Below, one piece after another: positions 17,542 to 25,320 of a stretch of DNA of 64,000 nt (position 1 is its first letter; each line of letters opens with the position of its first letter). Position numbers and translations under genes: made by a program. The stretch is from Clostridiales bacterium (GTDB taxonomy: Bacteria; Bacillota; Clostridia; Oscillospirales; Oscillospiraceae): assembly GCA_012838345.1 (NCBI GenBank), contig DUPK01000078.1:1-64000 (forward strand), written 5' to 3'. Below the pieces are notes generated by a model, which did not search any database, was not told the origin of the DNA, and saw nothing but the letters and a program-made list of their open reading frames with translations.

Positions 17542-17989
17542 TCATTTTCCTCCCTTTTCGCTTTGAAGAAGCCCTTTTGCCTGTCCGTACATTGCGCTCA
17601 TGCGCCCGCGCTTCTTTTTTCCTCTGCTCTATCCTGTCGGCCTTCAGCCTGAGCAGCTCCAACGGCTGCGTGAACCTGCCCGGGAACTCCTCCTCAAGCT
17701 TTTCGGCAAAACTTGCGGCAAGGCCAGCGCTCATAAACGCCAGTGCCGCACAGGAGCTTACTCCGACAGCCTTTCCAAGCTCATCCTTTGTAAACGGAAG
17801 CGCAAGGTGCGGTAAACCGTACTTTGCGGCGAAATTATATACTCTCCTTAAGGTGTTTTCGGAGGCGTTATTTGCAGTAAGCAGCGCCCTCGCCTTTCCC
17901 GACCGCGCCGCTATTCCGGCAGATTCCTCGCCGATTTCAAGGGCCCCCGCCTTTCTGGCCAGGCCCAGAATACCCAACGCCCTACTCAT
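17534..17989 (-). CDS. ylxQ: YlxQ, L7Ae/L30e-family RNA-binding protein
   Basis: A small L7Ae-type protein of about 151 aa. The fold begins [19 protein letters not shown] and includes [11 protein letters not shown], followed by a hydrophobic core through FAEKLEEEF. The family binds kink-turn-like RNA, and YlxQ is regularly encoded between rnpM and infB. The open frame extends upstream to 18082, but that part is a shadow of rnpM; the ATG at 17989 overlaps the rnpM stop by eight bases. A basic tail ([11 protein letters not shown]) of about 40 residues after the fold is longer than in many homologues and may add RNA contacts. It overlaps infB by eight bases, implying translational coupling. Confidence 0.88.
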   Translation of the reverse strand: MSRALGILGLARKAGALEIGEESAGIAARSGKARALLTANNASENTLRRVYNFAAKYGLPHLALPFTKDELGKAVGVSSCAALAFMSAGLAASFAEKLEEEFPGRFTQPLELLRLKADRIEQRKKEARAHERNVRTGKRASSKRKGRKMNG

Positions 17990-18251
17990 CGCCCGCCTCC
18001 ATCTGCTCAGCAAGCTGCGCGTATACCTCGGCGGGAATCTCGGTCTCGAGAGAGCGCTCCAGTGCCTTGGACTTCTTCGCACGGGTGAGGCAGTCTACAT
18101 TTTTGCACAAATATGCCCCGCGCCCCGGCTTTTTCCCCTTGAAATCAAGGGAAATTTCACCATCGGGCGATCTCACGACACGAATAAGCTCCCTTTTTGC
18201 CTTCATCGTACGGCAGCCCGTACATTGGCGCATAGGTATCTTTTTCTGCAC
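17982..18251 (-). CDS. rnpM: RnpM (YlxR), RNase P modulator
   Basis: An 89-aa protein of the YlxR family, recently shown in Bacillus to bind the RNase P RNA and restrain its activity (hence RnpM). The signature PMRQCTGCR near the N-terminus, the segment ELIRVVRSPDGEI and the strand GRGAYLC are all present; the CxxC and the later cysteine may coordinate metal. It lies between nusA (20-base gap) and ylxQ (8-base overlap), its usual place, so it is made with NusA and IF-2. Confidence 0.93.
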   Translation of the reverse strand: MQKKIPMRQCTGCRTMKAKRELIRVVRSPDGEISLDFKGKKPGRGAYLCKNVDCLTRAKKSKALERSLETEIPAEVYAQLAEQMEAGDE

Positions 18252-18271
18252 TTATAATCCTCCGATTAAGA

Positions 18272-19354
18272 TTAAGATAGTTTAATCCTTGTATCGTCCA
18301 TAAACTCCGACGCCGGGCGGATGTCTATTTTGTAGCCCGTAAGCCGCGCGGCTAGGCGGGCGTTCTGCCCCTCCTTGCCTATGGCGAGTGAAAGCTGGTT
18401 GTCTGCAACTATCACGCGGCAGCTCTTGCCGTCCTCGAGCATTGAAACGCTGTAAACCTCGGCCGGGGACAGGGCCGCCGCTATATACTCCTCGGGGTTT
18501 TCGCTGTATTTTACAATGTCTATCTTTTCGCCCCTGAGCTCGTCGACGATGGTGGCAACCCTGCTGCCGCGCGGCCCGACGCAGGCGCCAATCGGGTCGA
18601 CTTCGCTGTCGTTTGACCACACGGCGATTTTTGTCCGGCTTCCCGCCTCGCGCGCTATGCTCTTTATCTCGACCGTGCCGTCGAATATCTCGGGCACCTC
18701 GAGCTCGAACAGACGCTTTACAAGGCCGGGGTGCGTCCTTGAGATGATTACCTGCGGCCCGCGCGAAGACTTCCTGACCTCCACGACATAGACCTTTATG
18801 CGCTCGCCTTCCCTGAGAACCTCGGACTTTACCCGCTCCCCGGGGAGGAGCACTGCCTCAGTGAACTCGGAGCTGCTCGATATTTTGATGTAGACGCTGC
18901 CGGACCTCGGGTCTATTCTTGTGACTACTCCCGAGAGTATTTCGTGCTCTTTTGAGGTAAACTCCTCATATATTATGCCGCGCTCGGCCTCTCGGATGCC
19001 CTGAATGATGACCTGCTTTGCAGCCTGGGCAGCGATACGTCCGAACTTCTTTGTCTCCACGTCCTCGCGGACGGTGTCGCCAATGTTAATTTTGTTGTTC
19101 GCCTTTTTTCTCGCCTGCTCAAGCGTAAGCTCAACCGCGGGATTACTCACTTCCTCGACAACGGTTTTGAGCACGTACATGTCTATTTTCTTCCTGGCCT
19201 CGTCTATGTCAATAACCACACGGTCGGCGGCCTCGGGATTGTCCTTGCGAAAAGCCGCGAGCAGCGCCTGGTGTATGCGCTCGAGCATATATTCCTTGGG
19301 AATACCCTTTTCCCTTTCGAGATCCGCTATCGCGTCAAAAAACTCAGCGTTCAT
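18272..19354 (-). CDS. nusA: transcription termination/antitermination factor NusA
   Basis: NusA binds RNA polymerase and nascent RNA and modulates pausing, termination and antitermination. The 360-aa protein has the N-terminal polymerase-binding domain (about 1-125), an S1 domain with VTRIDPRSGSVYI (about 130-200), and two KH domains containing CVGPRGSR and AIGKEGQNARLA. It lacks the C-terminal acidic repeats of enterobacteria, as usual in Firmicutes. GGAGG lies six bases before the ATG at 19354; an in-frame upstream start (19378) lacks such a site. The 190-base gap to rimP holds a strong hairpin. Confidence 0.97.
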   Translation of the reverse strand: MNAEFFDAIADLEREKGIPKEYMLERIHQALLAAFRKDNPEAADRVVIDIDEARKKIDMYVLKTVVEEVSNPAVELTLEQARKKANNKINIGDTVREDVETKKFGRIAAQAAKQVIIQGIREAERGIIYEEFTSKEHEILSGVVTRIDPRSGSVYIKISSSSEFTEAVLLPGERVKSEVLREGERIKVYVVEVRKSSRGPQVIISRTHPGLVKRLFELEVPEIFDGTVEIKSIAREAGSRTKIAVWSNDSEVDPIGACVGPRGSRVATIVDELRGEKIDIVKYSENPEEYIAAALSPAEVYSVSMLEDGKSCRVIVADNQLSLAIGKEGQNARLAARLTGYKIDIRPASEFMDDTRIKLS

Positions 19355-19410
19355 TATAAACCTCCATTTGCTCCGCACGCGGCTGCATCGTCAACCCCCA
19401 CATTACTACG

Positions 19411-19442
19411 GTTGAGCGGCAGGACGGCGGTTGCCGCTTAAC
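19411..19442 (-). promoter_or_regulatory. hairpin in the rimP-nusA gap
   Basis: GTTAAGCGGCA pairs with TGCCGCTCAAC (one A-C mismatch) around a 10-base loop in the transcript just before nusA. It has no T tract, so it may be a processing or autoregulatory structure rather than a terminator. A TTGGAC-17-TATTAC promoter-like pair lies slightly upstream, near 19465-19495. Confidence 0.35.
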
Positions 19443-19545
19443 GAAACGGCCAGCGGCTCGCCTGTAATATATAATTTAAGTGATTAGTCCAAAACAGTTT
19501 TCTAAAACATACGCACTTTGGGCGGTGGCAGAATCCTAAAGCATA

Positions 19546-20001
19546 TTACAGCATCAAGCGAAGGCGCACAAGCGCAACTTCTCCTTTTTTAAAAAGGACC
19601 GGGCTTCCATCCACCTCTATCTCCAGGTCACCGTTGTCGTATTTTAAAAGCTTCCCCACATATTCTTTTCTGCCGTCTTTCGACCTGTAAAGACGAACCG
19701 CAACATTGTGGCCGATAAAGCGTTCAAAATCGGACGGGCGTTTCAGCGCGCGTTCCGCCCCGGGTGAGGATACTTCAAAAATATAGCTCTCCTTGATTGG
19801 GTCGAGCTCATCGAGCAGCGGGTCCATCTCGCGGCTGACCGCTTCGCAGTCTTCCGTACTTATGTTTCCCTCCCTGTCGATATATACGCGCAGGTAAAGC
19901 TGTCCAGCCTCTTTGACAAGCTCGACATCCCAGAGCTCAAGACCGTGTTTTTCCACTATGGGACGCGCAAGTTCAGCGACCTTTTCGGTGACCTTTTTCA
20001 T
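19546..20001 (-). CDS. rimP: ribosome maturation factor RimP
   Basis: RimP assists 30S subunit maturation. The 151-aa protein matches the family from end to end: N-terminal alpha/beta domain with GLELWDVELVKE and YIDREGNISTEDCE, then the linker motif YIFEVSSPGAERALK that precedes the C-terminal SH3-like barrel with VAVRLY and KKGEVALVRL. Start is ATG at 20001. It opens the long minus-strand cluster that runs to polC. A terminator lies about 45 bases before it, so the cluster's promoter is probably in 20,002-20,050 or transcription reads through. Confidence 0.95.
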   Translation of the reverse strand: MKKVTEKVAELARPIVEKHGLELWDVELVKEAGQLYLRVYIDREGNISTEDCEAVSREMDPLLDELDPIKESYIFEVSSPGAERALKRPSDFERFIGHNVAVRLYRSKDGRKEYVGKLLKYDNGDLEIEVDGSPVLFKKGEVALVRLRLML

Positions 20002-20044
20002 AGGCTCTTTTCCTTTTCCATTTTCTTACAATCTTATAATTTAC

Positions 20045-20071
20045 ATTAAAAAAAGTGGGCACAACCCACTT
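20045..20071 (-). terminator. terminator after the bPH-like gene, upstream of rimP
   Basis: A 7-bp perfect stem AAGTGGG / CCCACTT with a 5-base loop is followed on the minus strand by TTTTTAATG. It isolates the upstream gene from rimP. Confidence 0.85.
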
Positions 20072-20169
20072 ACCACCTCAAACTACTACCAGTATTGGAA
20101 TTATAACACAGAACACCGCGCAATGCAAGCATTTTACTGTAATTTATGAATAAAATGCGCATCTTTTCC

Positions 20170-20598
20170 TCAGAGGTCCAGCCTTGCCCTGAGGGAAGAA
20201 TACACGGCCCGGGTTTCCTCGGCAGTTTTGAGGTTGAAAACAGTCGTTTTACCGCCGCTGCGAATGACGATATAGGCCTCGACATTGTTGTAGACGCACA
20301 GGCGGTATGCCCCGAATTCTTCGTTACTGAACGTGCCGGAGGAGATTTTGGCTCCGCCAAGCCCAAAAGTGCGCCTTCCCTTGTTAAAGCTCTCTCTGAG
20401 GTCAAGGGATACAATGTCGTCGTAAGAAATCGTTTCATTGAACATAAAGCTTTTGATTGAAATATCCGTATCGCCTGCCTCGGCCCTTATCTCTCCTGTA
20501 AAAAGCAAAAAGCCAGCGAGCACGAGCACAACAAAAGTAATGACCGGCCTTGCCGCTCCAATTTTATTGTCTTTATTTTTACCAAACAATCTGGACAT
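20170..20598 (-). CDS. membrane-anchored PH-like domain protein
   Basis: A 142-aa protein with one N-terminal membrane helix (about 18-36, VITFVVLVLAGFLLF) preceded by a basic cytoplasmic tip, then an extracytoplasmic domain of about 100 residues. The segment FGLGGAKISSGTFSNEEFG followed by YIVIRSGGKTTVFNLKT resembles the bacterial PH-like family (bPH_5), often found in small envelope proteins of Firmicutes. Function is unknown. AAAGGGG lies eight bases before the ATG. It is monocistronic and separated from rimP by a terminator. Confidence 0.72.
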   Translation of the reverse strand: MSRLFGKNKDNKIGAARPVITFVVLVLAGFLLFTGEIRAEAGDTDISIKSFMFNETISYDDIVSLDLRESFNKGRRTFGLGGAKISSGTFSNEEFGAYRLCVYNNVEAYIVIRSGGKTTVFNLKTAEETRAVYSSLRARLDL

Positions 20599-20720
20599 AA
20601 TGCATCCCCTTTAAAATGTTGACATGGCTTTTATGTATGGATTATACTATATAGATTACATACAATCCTCACCAATTATTGCACAATAATACATTCTCCA
20701 TAAATATAACCGGGCGCGGC

Positions 20721-20740
20721 TTATGGCAATTATACCATAA
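20721..20740. promoter_or_regulatory. inverted repeat upstream of the ABC transporter
   Basis: TTATGG, eight bases, CCATAA forms a perfect 6-bp dyad 59 bases before the lipoprotein start. It may be an operator; the central bases contain a TATACC sequence that could be part of a -10 region. No clear -35 was found. Confidence 0.35.
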
Positions 20741-20798
20741 AGCGACTGTGCTTGCGATATTAATTTTCTGACGCTCGGAAAACCAAGGAGGTTCCCCT

Positions 20799-21821
20799 AT
20801 GAAAAGAGTTTTATCCCTGCTTCTTTCTTTACTGCTTATATCTGGGCTTGCGGCCTGTCAAAGTTCCCGCAGCCCCGGAAATTCCCCCGCCCCTGAGAGC
20901 ACCACGACTCCTGAAAGCACCACAGCCCCGGCCCCGAAGGCCAAGGTGAAAATCGGCGTTTTAAAGGGGCCGACAGGAATTGGCAGCGCCTATCTTATGG
21001 AGAAAAACGAAAAGGGCGGTACCCTCAACGACTACAAATTCGTCACCGCGACGGCACCGACCGATTTGACGGGAAGGCTTGTCTCCGGCGAGCTCGACAT
21101 GGCCGCTCTGCCGACAAACGTCGCGGCGACGCTCTATAATAAAACTAACGGCAACGTGCAGATACTGGCCGTCAACACACTCGGAGTGCTCTACATACTT
21201 CAAAACGGCAGGCAGATAGAATCCGTAGCGGATTTGAGAGGCAAAACCCTCTTCGCGACCGGTCAGGGCGCAAACCCCGAATACGTGCTCAATTACATAC
21301 TCCGTGAAAACGGCCTTGAGCCGGGCGTCGACCTTACGATAGAATATAAGGACAGCGAGGAGCTCTCTACGCTCATGGCAACGGGAAAAATTGAACTCTG
21401 TATGCTGCCTGTCCCCGCCGCAACAACGGTACTCAGCAAAAACGCCGACGTCAGCATAGCGCTTGACCTCACCGAGGAGTGGGACAAGGTAAGCGAGGGC
21501 AGCGTGCTTACAATGGGCTGCATGGTCTTGCGAAAGAACTCGGAGCTGTCCGCGGAGGCCATTTCAAACTTCCTCAAGGAATACGACGAGTCCATCAAAT
21601 ACGTTAGCGAAAATCCGGGCGAGGCGGCAGAGCTGGTCGCCAAATTTGAAATAACGGGTTCGGCGGAGATAGCCAGAGCCGCAATACCAGAGAGCAATCT
21701 TGTGTTCATTAGCGGAGAGAAGATAAAGGAGGCAATTGAGGGCTACTATGAGGTTTTATTTAAGGCCGACCCGGCATCCATCGGAGGAAAGCTACCCGAC
21801 GACGGTTTCTACTACAAATAA
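20799..21821 (+). CDS. ABC transporter substrate-binding lipoprotein (NitT/TauT type)
   Basis: A lipoprotein of 340 aa with signal peptide and lipobox LAAC (Cys20), then a Thr/Pro/Glu-rich tether (about 22-46) and a periplasmic-binding fold. Segments IGVLKGPTGIGSAYL, SGELDMAALPTN and LRGKTLFATGQGANPEY fit the SsuA/ThiY/TauA-like class used for sulfonates, nitrate or pyrimidine precursors. The substrate cannot be deduced. AAGGAGG lies six bases before the ATG. The 3' end overlaps the permease frame by 74 bases, so the three transporter genes are coupled. Confidence 0.85.
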   Translation: MKRVLSLLLSLLLISGLAACQSSRSPGNSPAPESTTTPESTTAPAPKAKVKIGVLKGPTGIGSAYLMEKNEKGGTLNDYKFVTATAPTDLTGRLVSGELDMAALPTNVAATLYNKTNGNVQILAVNTLGVLYILQNGRQIESVADLRGKTLFATGQGANPEYVLNYILRENGLEPGVDLTIEYKDSEELSTLMATGKIELCMLPVPAATTVLSKNADVSIALDLTEEWDKVSEGSVLTMGCMVLRKNSELSAEAISNFLKEYDESIKYVSENPGEAAELVAKFEITGSAEIARAAIPESNLVFISGEKIKEAIEGYYEVLFKADPASIGGKLPDDGFYYK

Positions 21822-22566
21822 AAAGCTGCCGCAGTGGCTTAAACCGGTGCTGGCGGCAATCTTTTGGCTAGCGCTCTGGTCAGCCGCCGCCCTCTACGTC
21901 TCACAGGAGCTTATCCTGCCCTCCCCGATTTCGGTTTTCAGGACCTTGCTTTATTTGTGCGGCAGGCCGGAGTTTTGGAAGGCGGCAGCGCTCTCGCTGC
22001 TTAGAATTTTCGGCGGCTTTGCTGCCGGGACGGTGCTCGGCACGCTTCTCGCCGTGCTTACGGCCCGCTTTGATCTGATGGATACGCTTTTTTCGCCCCT
22101 TATACGCATAGTACGCACGACGCCCGTAGCTTCATTTATAATACTGGCTCTTTTGTGGATGGGCCACGCGCTTGTCCCCGCATTTATGGCAATGCTCATG
22201 GTAACGCCCATTGTCTGGGAGAGCCTTCGCGCGGCAATCCTGGCAGTTGACCCCGAGCTTCTTGAGATGGCCTTTATTTACCGCTTCGGCGCAGTAAAGA
22301 CGATAAAGCTTGTCTATATCCCCTCGGTCCTCTCCCCCTACGCCGCCTCTCTTGCAACCGCCGTGGGGCTTGCCTGGAAATCAGGGATAGCCGCGGAGGT
22401 CCTGTGCCTTCCGCGCCTTGCCATAGGAACGAACCTGTACTATTCGAAAATTTACCTGGAGACCCCTTCCCTTTTCGCCTGGACCATTGTGGTGATTGTG
22501 CTGAGCTTCATGCTCGAGGGGTTGTTTTCTCGTCTCCTTCGCAAAAGGAGGAAAAAGAGATGGTAA
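21748..22566 (+). CDS. ABC transporter permease (NitT/TauT type)
   Basis: A polytopic permease of about 272 aa with six hydrophobic segments. The EAA-like cytoplasmic loop reads ELLEMAFIYRFGAVKTIKLVYIP, typical of SsuC/TauC-type permeases of the BPD transport family. Choice of start is uncertain: ATG at 21748 (behind GAGGG) and TTG at 21736 both lie inside the lipoprotein gene, and no good start exists after its stop. The downstream ATPase begins seven bases before this stop, so translation is coupled on both sides. Confidence 0.88.
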   Translation: MRFYLRPTRHPSEESYPTTVSTTNKKLPQWLKPVLAAIFWLALWSAAALYVSQELILPSPISVFRTLLYLCGRPEFWKAAALSLLRIFGGFAAGTVLGTLLAVLTARFDLMDTLFSPLIRIVRTTPVASFIILALLWMGHALVPAFMAMLMVTPIVWESLRAAILAVDPELLEMAFIYRFGAVKTIKLVYIPSVLSPYAASLATAVGLAWKSGIAAEVLCLPRLAIGTNLYYSKIYLETPSLFAWTIVVIVLSFMLEGLFSRLLRKRRKKRW

Positions 22567-23144
22567 GACTTAAGGATGTAACGTTCTCCTTCGGGGACAG
22601 GCTGGTGCTGGACAGCTTCTCAATCGAGCTGCCAAATGAGGGCATAACCTGCCTTCTGGGGCCCTCCGGCTGCGGAAAGACGACGCTTTTTCGCCTTATA
22701 GCGGGACTTATCAGGCCTCAGCTCGGAGAAATCAGCGTGGACTTCAATAAAATCTCATTCATGTTTCAGGAGGATAGGCTCCTGCCCTGGCTTTCCGCGC
22801 TTGAAAACGTGAGGGCGGTCCTCCCCGCCGATGAAAGGGATAAGGCGGGGCTTATCCTGAGTGAGCTCGGACTCGGAAACGAGCTTAACACCATGCCCCC
22901 GGAGCTTTCGGCAGGCATGAAAAGGAGAGTGGCGCTTGCAAGGGCGCTTGCCTTTGGCGGCGACCTTCTGCTCCTCGACGAGCCGTTTACCGGGCTTGAG
23001 CCGGAGCTTATGGAAAGGCTCGCTTCTCATATCAAAAAGCAGAGCCGGCCCGTCTATGTAATCACGCATTCGGAGAAAGAGGTGGAGCTTCTCGGCGGAA
23101 GAACCGTCAGGCTGAAAGGCCCTCCCCTGAAGCTGGAAAATTAA
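22560..23144 (+). CDS. ABC transporter ATP-binding protein
   Basis: A short 194-aa ATPase. Walker A is GPSGCGKTT (about 33-41), Q loop in MFQEDRLLPW, signature LSAGMKRR rather than LSGGQ, Walker B LLLLDEPF and switch histidine in VITHSEKE. The signature's third residue (Ala for Gly) is a mild deviation. The open frame extends upstream to 22404 but that is permease sequence; AAAGGAGG before the ATG at 22560 fixes the start. It is shorter than typical SsuB (about 250 aa), having lost C-terminal residues after the switch loop. Confidence 0.9.
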   Translation: MVRLKDVTFSFGDRLVLDSFSIELPNEGITCLLGPSGCGKTTLFRLIAGLIRPQLGEISVDFNKISFMFQEDRLLPWLSALENVRAVLPADERDKAGLILSELGLGNELNTMPPELSAGMKRRVALARALAFGGDLLLLDEPFTGLEPELMERLASHIKKQSRPVYVITHSEKEVELLGGRTVRLKGPPLKLEN

Positions 23145-23187
23145 ACCGTTTACTAATCGTTATATTCTCATATTTTTCCGTTTTGTA

Positions 23188-23217
23188 TTGCAAGCAAACC
23201 TATACCTAATGTATAAT
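23188..23217 (+). promoter_or_regulatory. putative promoter of the GGDEF/EAL gene
   Basis: TTGCAA (23188-23193), 18-base spacer, TATAAT (23212-23217), 34 bases before the start at 23251. Confidence 0.6.
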
Positions 23218-23250
23218 TAGCCTAAAATCTGCCGTGGAGGAGGTTTGCTG

Positions 23251-25212
23251 GTGCATTACATCCCATATATAGAAATGGGCGCTTTCACATTCCTCCTTTT
23301 GGTCACGCTTGTATTCTTTATAAAAGAGAAGCTCTATACCATGCAGAGCACCTGTTACGGCGTGTTGCTCTGCCTGATGCTTACGACACTTGGCGTCGAA
23401 ATAGCGGTGCTCCTTGCCTTTGCCGACCCTAATTTCCTTCCGGTTTGGGCAAACAGGCTGTTAAACTCGCTACTGCTGTTACTGTATGCCTCCATAGCCA
23501 TATATTTTGTGCTTTACGCTCTGGTTCTCAGCGACAGCCTGCATGTAATCAGATTCAGCCGCAATAAGCTTAGTTTTTTGCTCCTTATCCTCCCCTTTGC
23601 CGCCTATTGCGGGGTGTTGCTGCTTAAACCCGAGCTGATTTATTATTTTGACAAGAACCTCCGTTTCAGGTCCGGCACCCTTTTCGGGCTATTGCACGTT
23701 TGCGGGGCTTTTTATATGCTCTGCGGGATTATCGTCACTATAAAATACAGGGCAAAGCTCCCCCGGGCGCAGTTTTACACCGCGCTGCTGTTTGCAGTCC
23801 TTGTCTCGGCCTCCTGTGTGGCTCAGTATTTTCTGAAATCGGTTCTTATAATCGGAACTGTCATCAGCCTCGGGCTAACTTGCATGTTCTTTACGTACCA
23901 GAACCCGGACAATTACGTGGACGAGCTCACAAAGCTCCTGGGGCGCTCGGGCTTTCTAATAATAGTCGGACAGCTTATCAAGTGGCGGAAGAAATCAAAG
24001 AATATAATAATCATAGACGTCAACTCGTTTAAGACGGTAAACAGCCTCTTTGGAATTATTGTGGGCGACGGGCTGATACTGAATATAGTAAACTTCCTAA
24101 GGCAGATAGCACCCAACAGGCAAAGGGTGTTCAGAATCGGCGGGGACCAGTTTGCCCTGATAGCGAACACAAATGAGGCGGCTGAGCTTATCGAGCAGAT
24201 CAGGCGCAGGTTTAAATACAGTTGGAACGCAAACGACAACAGGCTCCATGTATCCGTCAGCATAGCCAAAATCGCGGTGGACCAGTTTAAGTTAACAAGC
24301 GAAGACCTGATGGGCCTTATTCAAAACACCATCTATCTCATGAAGGACAGCGGCAGGGGCGGATACATCGAGGTTGACGACATGATTATAGATTCAATCA
24401 CGCGAAGGACGGCCATAGAGAACAGCCTCAGGAATTTTGAAGAGAACGGCTGCCTTGAGCTCATCTTCCAGCCCATATACAGCGTCAAAAAGAAGCGCAT
24501 TACCTCGGCTGAGGTTTTGCTGCGCATGGAGCTTGAGGGCTTCGGACAGATTCCGCCCGAAGAGTTTATCAAAATCGCGGAGCTCTCCGGCATGATTGCC
24601 CGCATATCGAGATTTGTGCTTATTGACACCTGCCGCTTTATCTCGGAAAACGGGCTCTGGGATTACGGCCTTGATATGATAGACTTAAACCTCTCCCCTG
24701 CGGAATGCCTTCAGGATGACCTTGCAAGCCAGCTGAAGGATATTCTGTCCGGCTACCCCTTTGACAAAAGCATACTCAGCTTCGAGATAACTGAAACTGC
24801 CGCGGTAACCTCGAACGGCCAGATTCCGAAAATTATGGAAACGCTCTCGGCCATGGGGGTGAGCTTTGCGCTGGACGATTACGGCCAGGGCTATTCAAAC
24901 TCCGACACGCTTATATGTTTTCCTTTTACCACCGTCAAGCTGGGCATGGACCTGCTTTGGAGCGCTTTTGCCTCCGAGAAGGCGAGCATAATCTATCGCA
25001 GCACCGTGGAGATGCTAAAGGAGCTCGGCATGCGCATAGTGTCCGAGGGCGCCGAGACACAGGAGCATGTCTCAATGCTCCATGAGCTAGGTGTCGATTA
25101 TATTCAGGGCTATTATTACGGAGAGCCGCTCGACAAAACGGGTTACCTTACCCTGCTCGCCGAGGAAAAGCGGCGCTTAGCAGACAGAGGCGAAGCTCTG
25201 GGCGCTCATTGA
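23251..25212 (+). CDS. membrane GGDEF-EAL protein with altered motifs
   Basis: A 653-aa protein with about seven N-terminal membrane helices (to about residue 220), a GGDEF-like domain (about 225-365) and an EAL domain (about 385-635). The GGDEF signature is GGDQF, so cyclase activity is doubtful. In the EAL domain the motif is EVL (SAEVLLR) and the KID motif is KLG, but the glutamate, the asparagine of NLSP, FEITET, the DD pair in LDDYGQGYS, the lysine, EGAET and QGYYYGEP are kept, so c-di-GMP hydrolysis remains plausible. GTG at 23251 is seven bases after GGAGGAGG; a TTG at 23245 is too close. It likely senses something in the membrane and lowers, or only binds, c-di-GMP. Confidence 0.9.
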   Translation: MHYIPYIEMGAFTFLLLVTLVFFIKEKLYTMQSTCYGVLLCLMLTTLGVEIAVLLAFADPNFLPVWANRLLNSLLLLLYASIAIYFVLYALVLSDSLHVIRFSRNKLSFLLLILPFAAYCGVLLLKPELIYYFDKNLRFRSGTLFGLLHVCGAFYMLCGIIVTIKYRAKLPRAQFYTALLFAVLVSASCVAQYFLKSVLIIGTVISLGLTCMFFTYQNPDNYVDELTKLLGRSGFLIIVGQLIKWRKKSKNIIIIDVNSFKTVNSLFGIIVGDGLILNIVNFLRQIAPNRQRVFRIGGDQFALIANTNEAAELIEQIRRRFKYSWNANDNRLHVSVSIAKIAVDQFKLTSEDLMGLIQNTIYLMKDSGRGGYIEVDDMIIDSITRRTAIENSLRNFEENGCLELIFQPIYSVKKKRITSAEVLLRMELEGFGQIPPEEFIKIAELSGMIARISRFVLIDTCRFISENGLWDYGLDMIDLNLSPAECLQDDLASQLKDILSGYPFDKSILSFEITETAAVTSNGQIPKIMETLSAMGVSFALDDYGQGYSNSDTLICFPFTTVKLGMDLLWSAFASEKASIIYRSTVEMLKELGMRIVSEGAETQEHVSMLHELGVDYIQGYYYGEPLDKTGYLTLLAEEKRRLADRGEALGAH

Positions 25213-25320
25213 AACGGAGCAAATTTTATTTGAAATACAAATCCTGAATTAGGCTTTAACCGTTTCGGTGCCATTGGACTTTGCTTTCTCACGCAAGACA
25301 ACGGGATTTCGAGGTGTTTT

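Noticed and set aside
17990-18082. Upstream extension of the ylxQ frame
   Set aside because: The extra residues are an arginine-rich shadow of rnpM; the family fold begins at the ATG at 17989.
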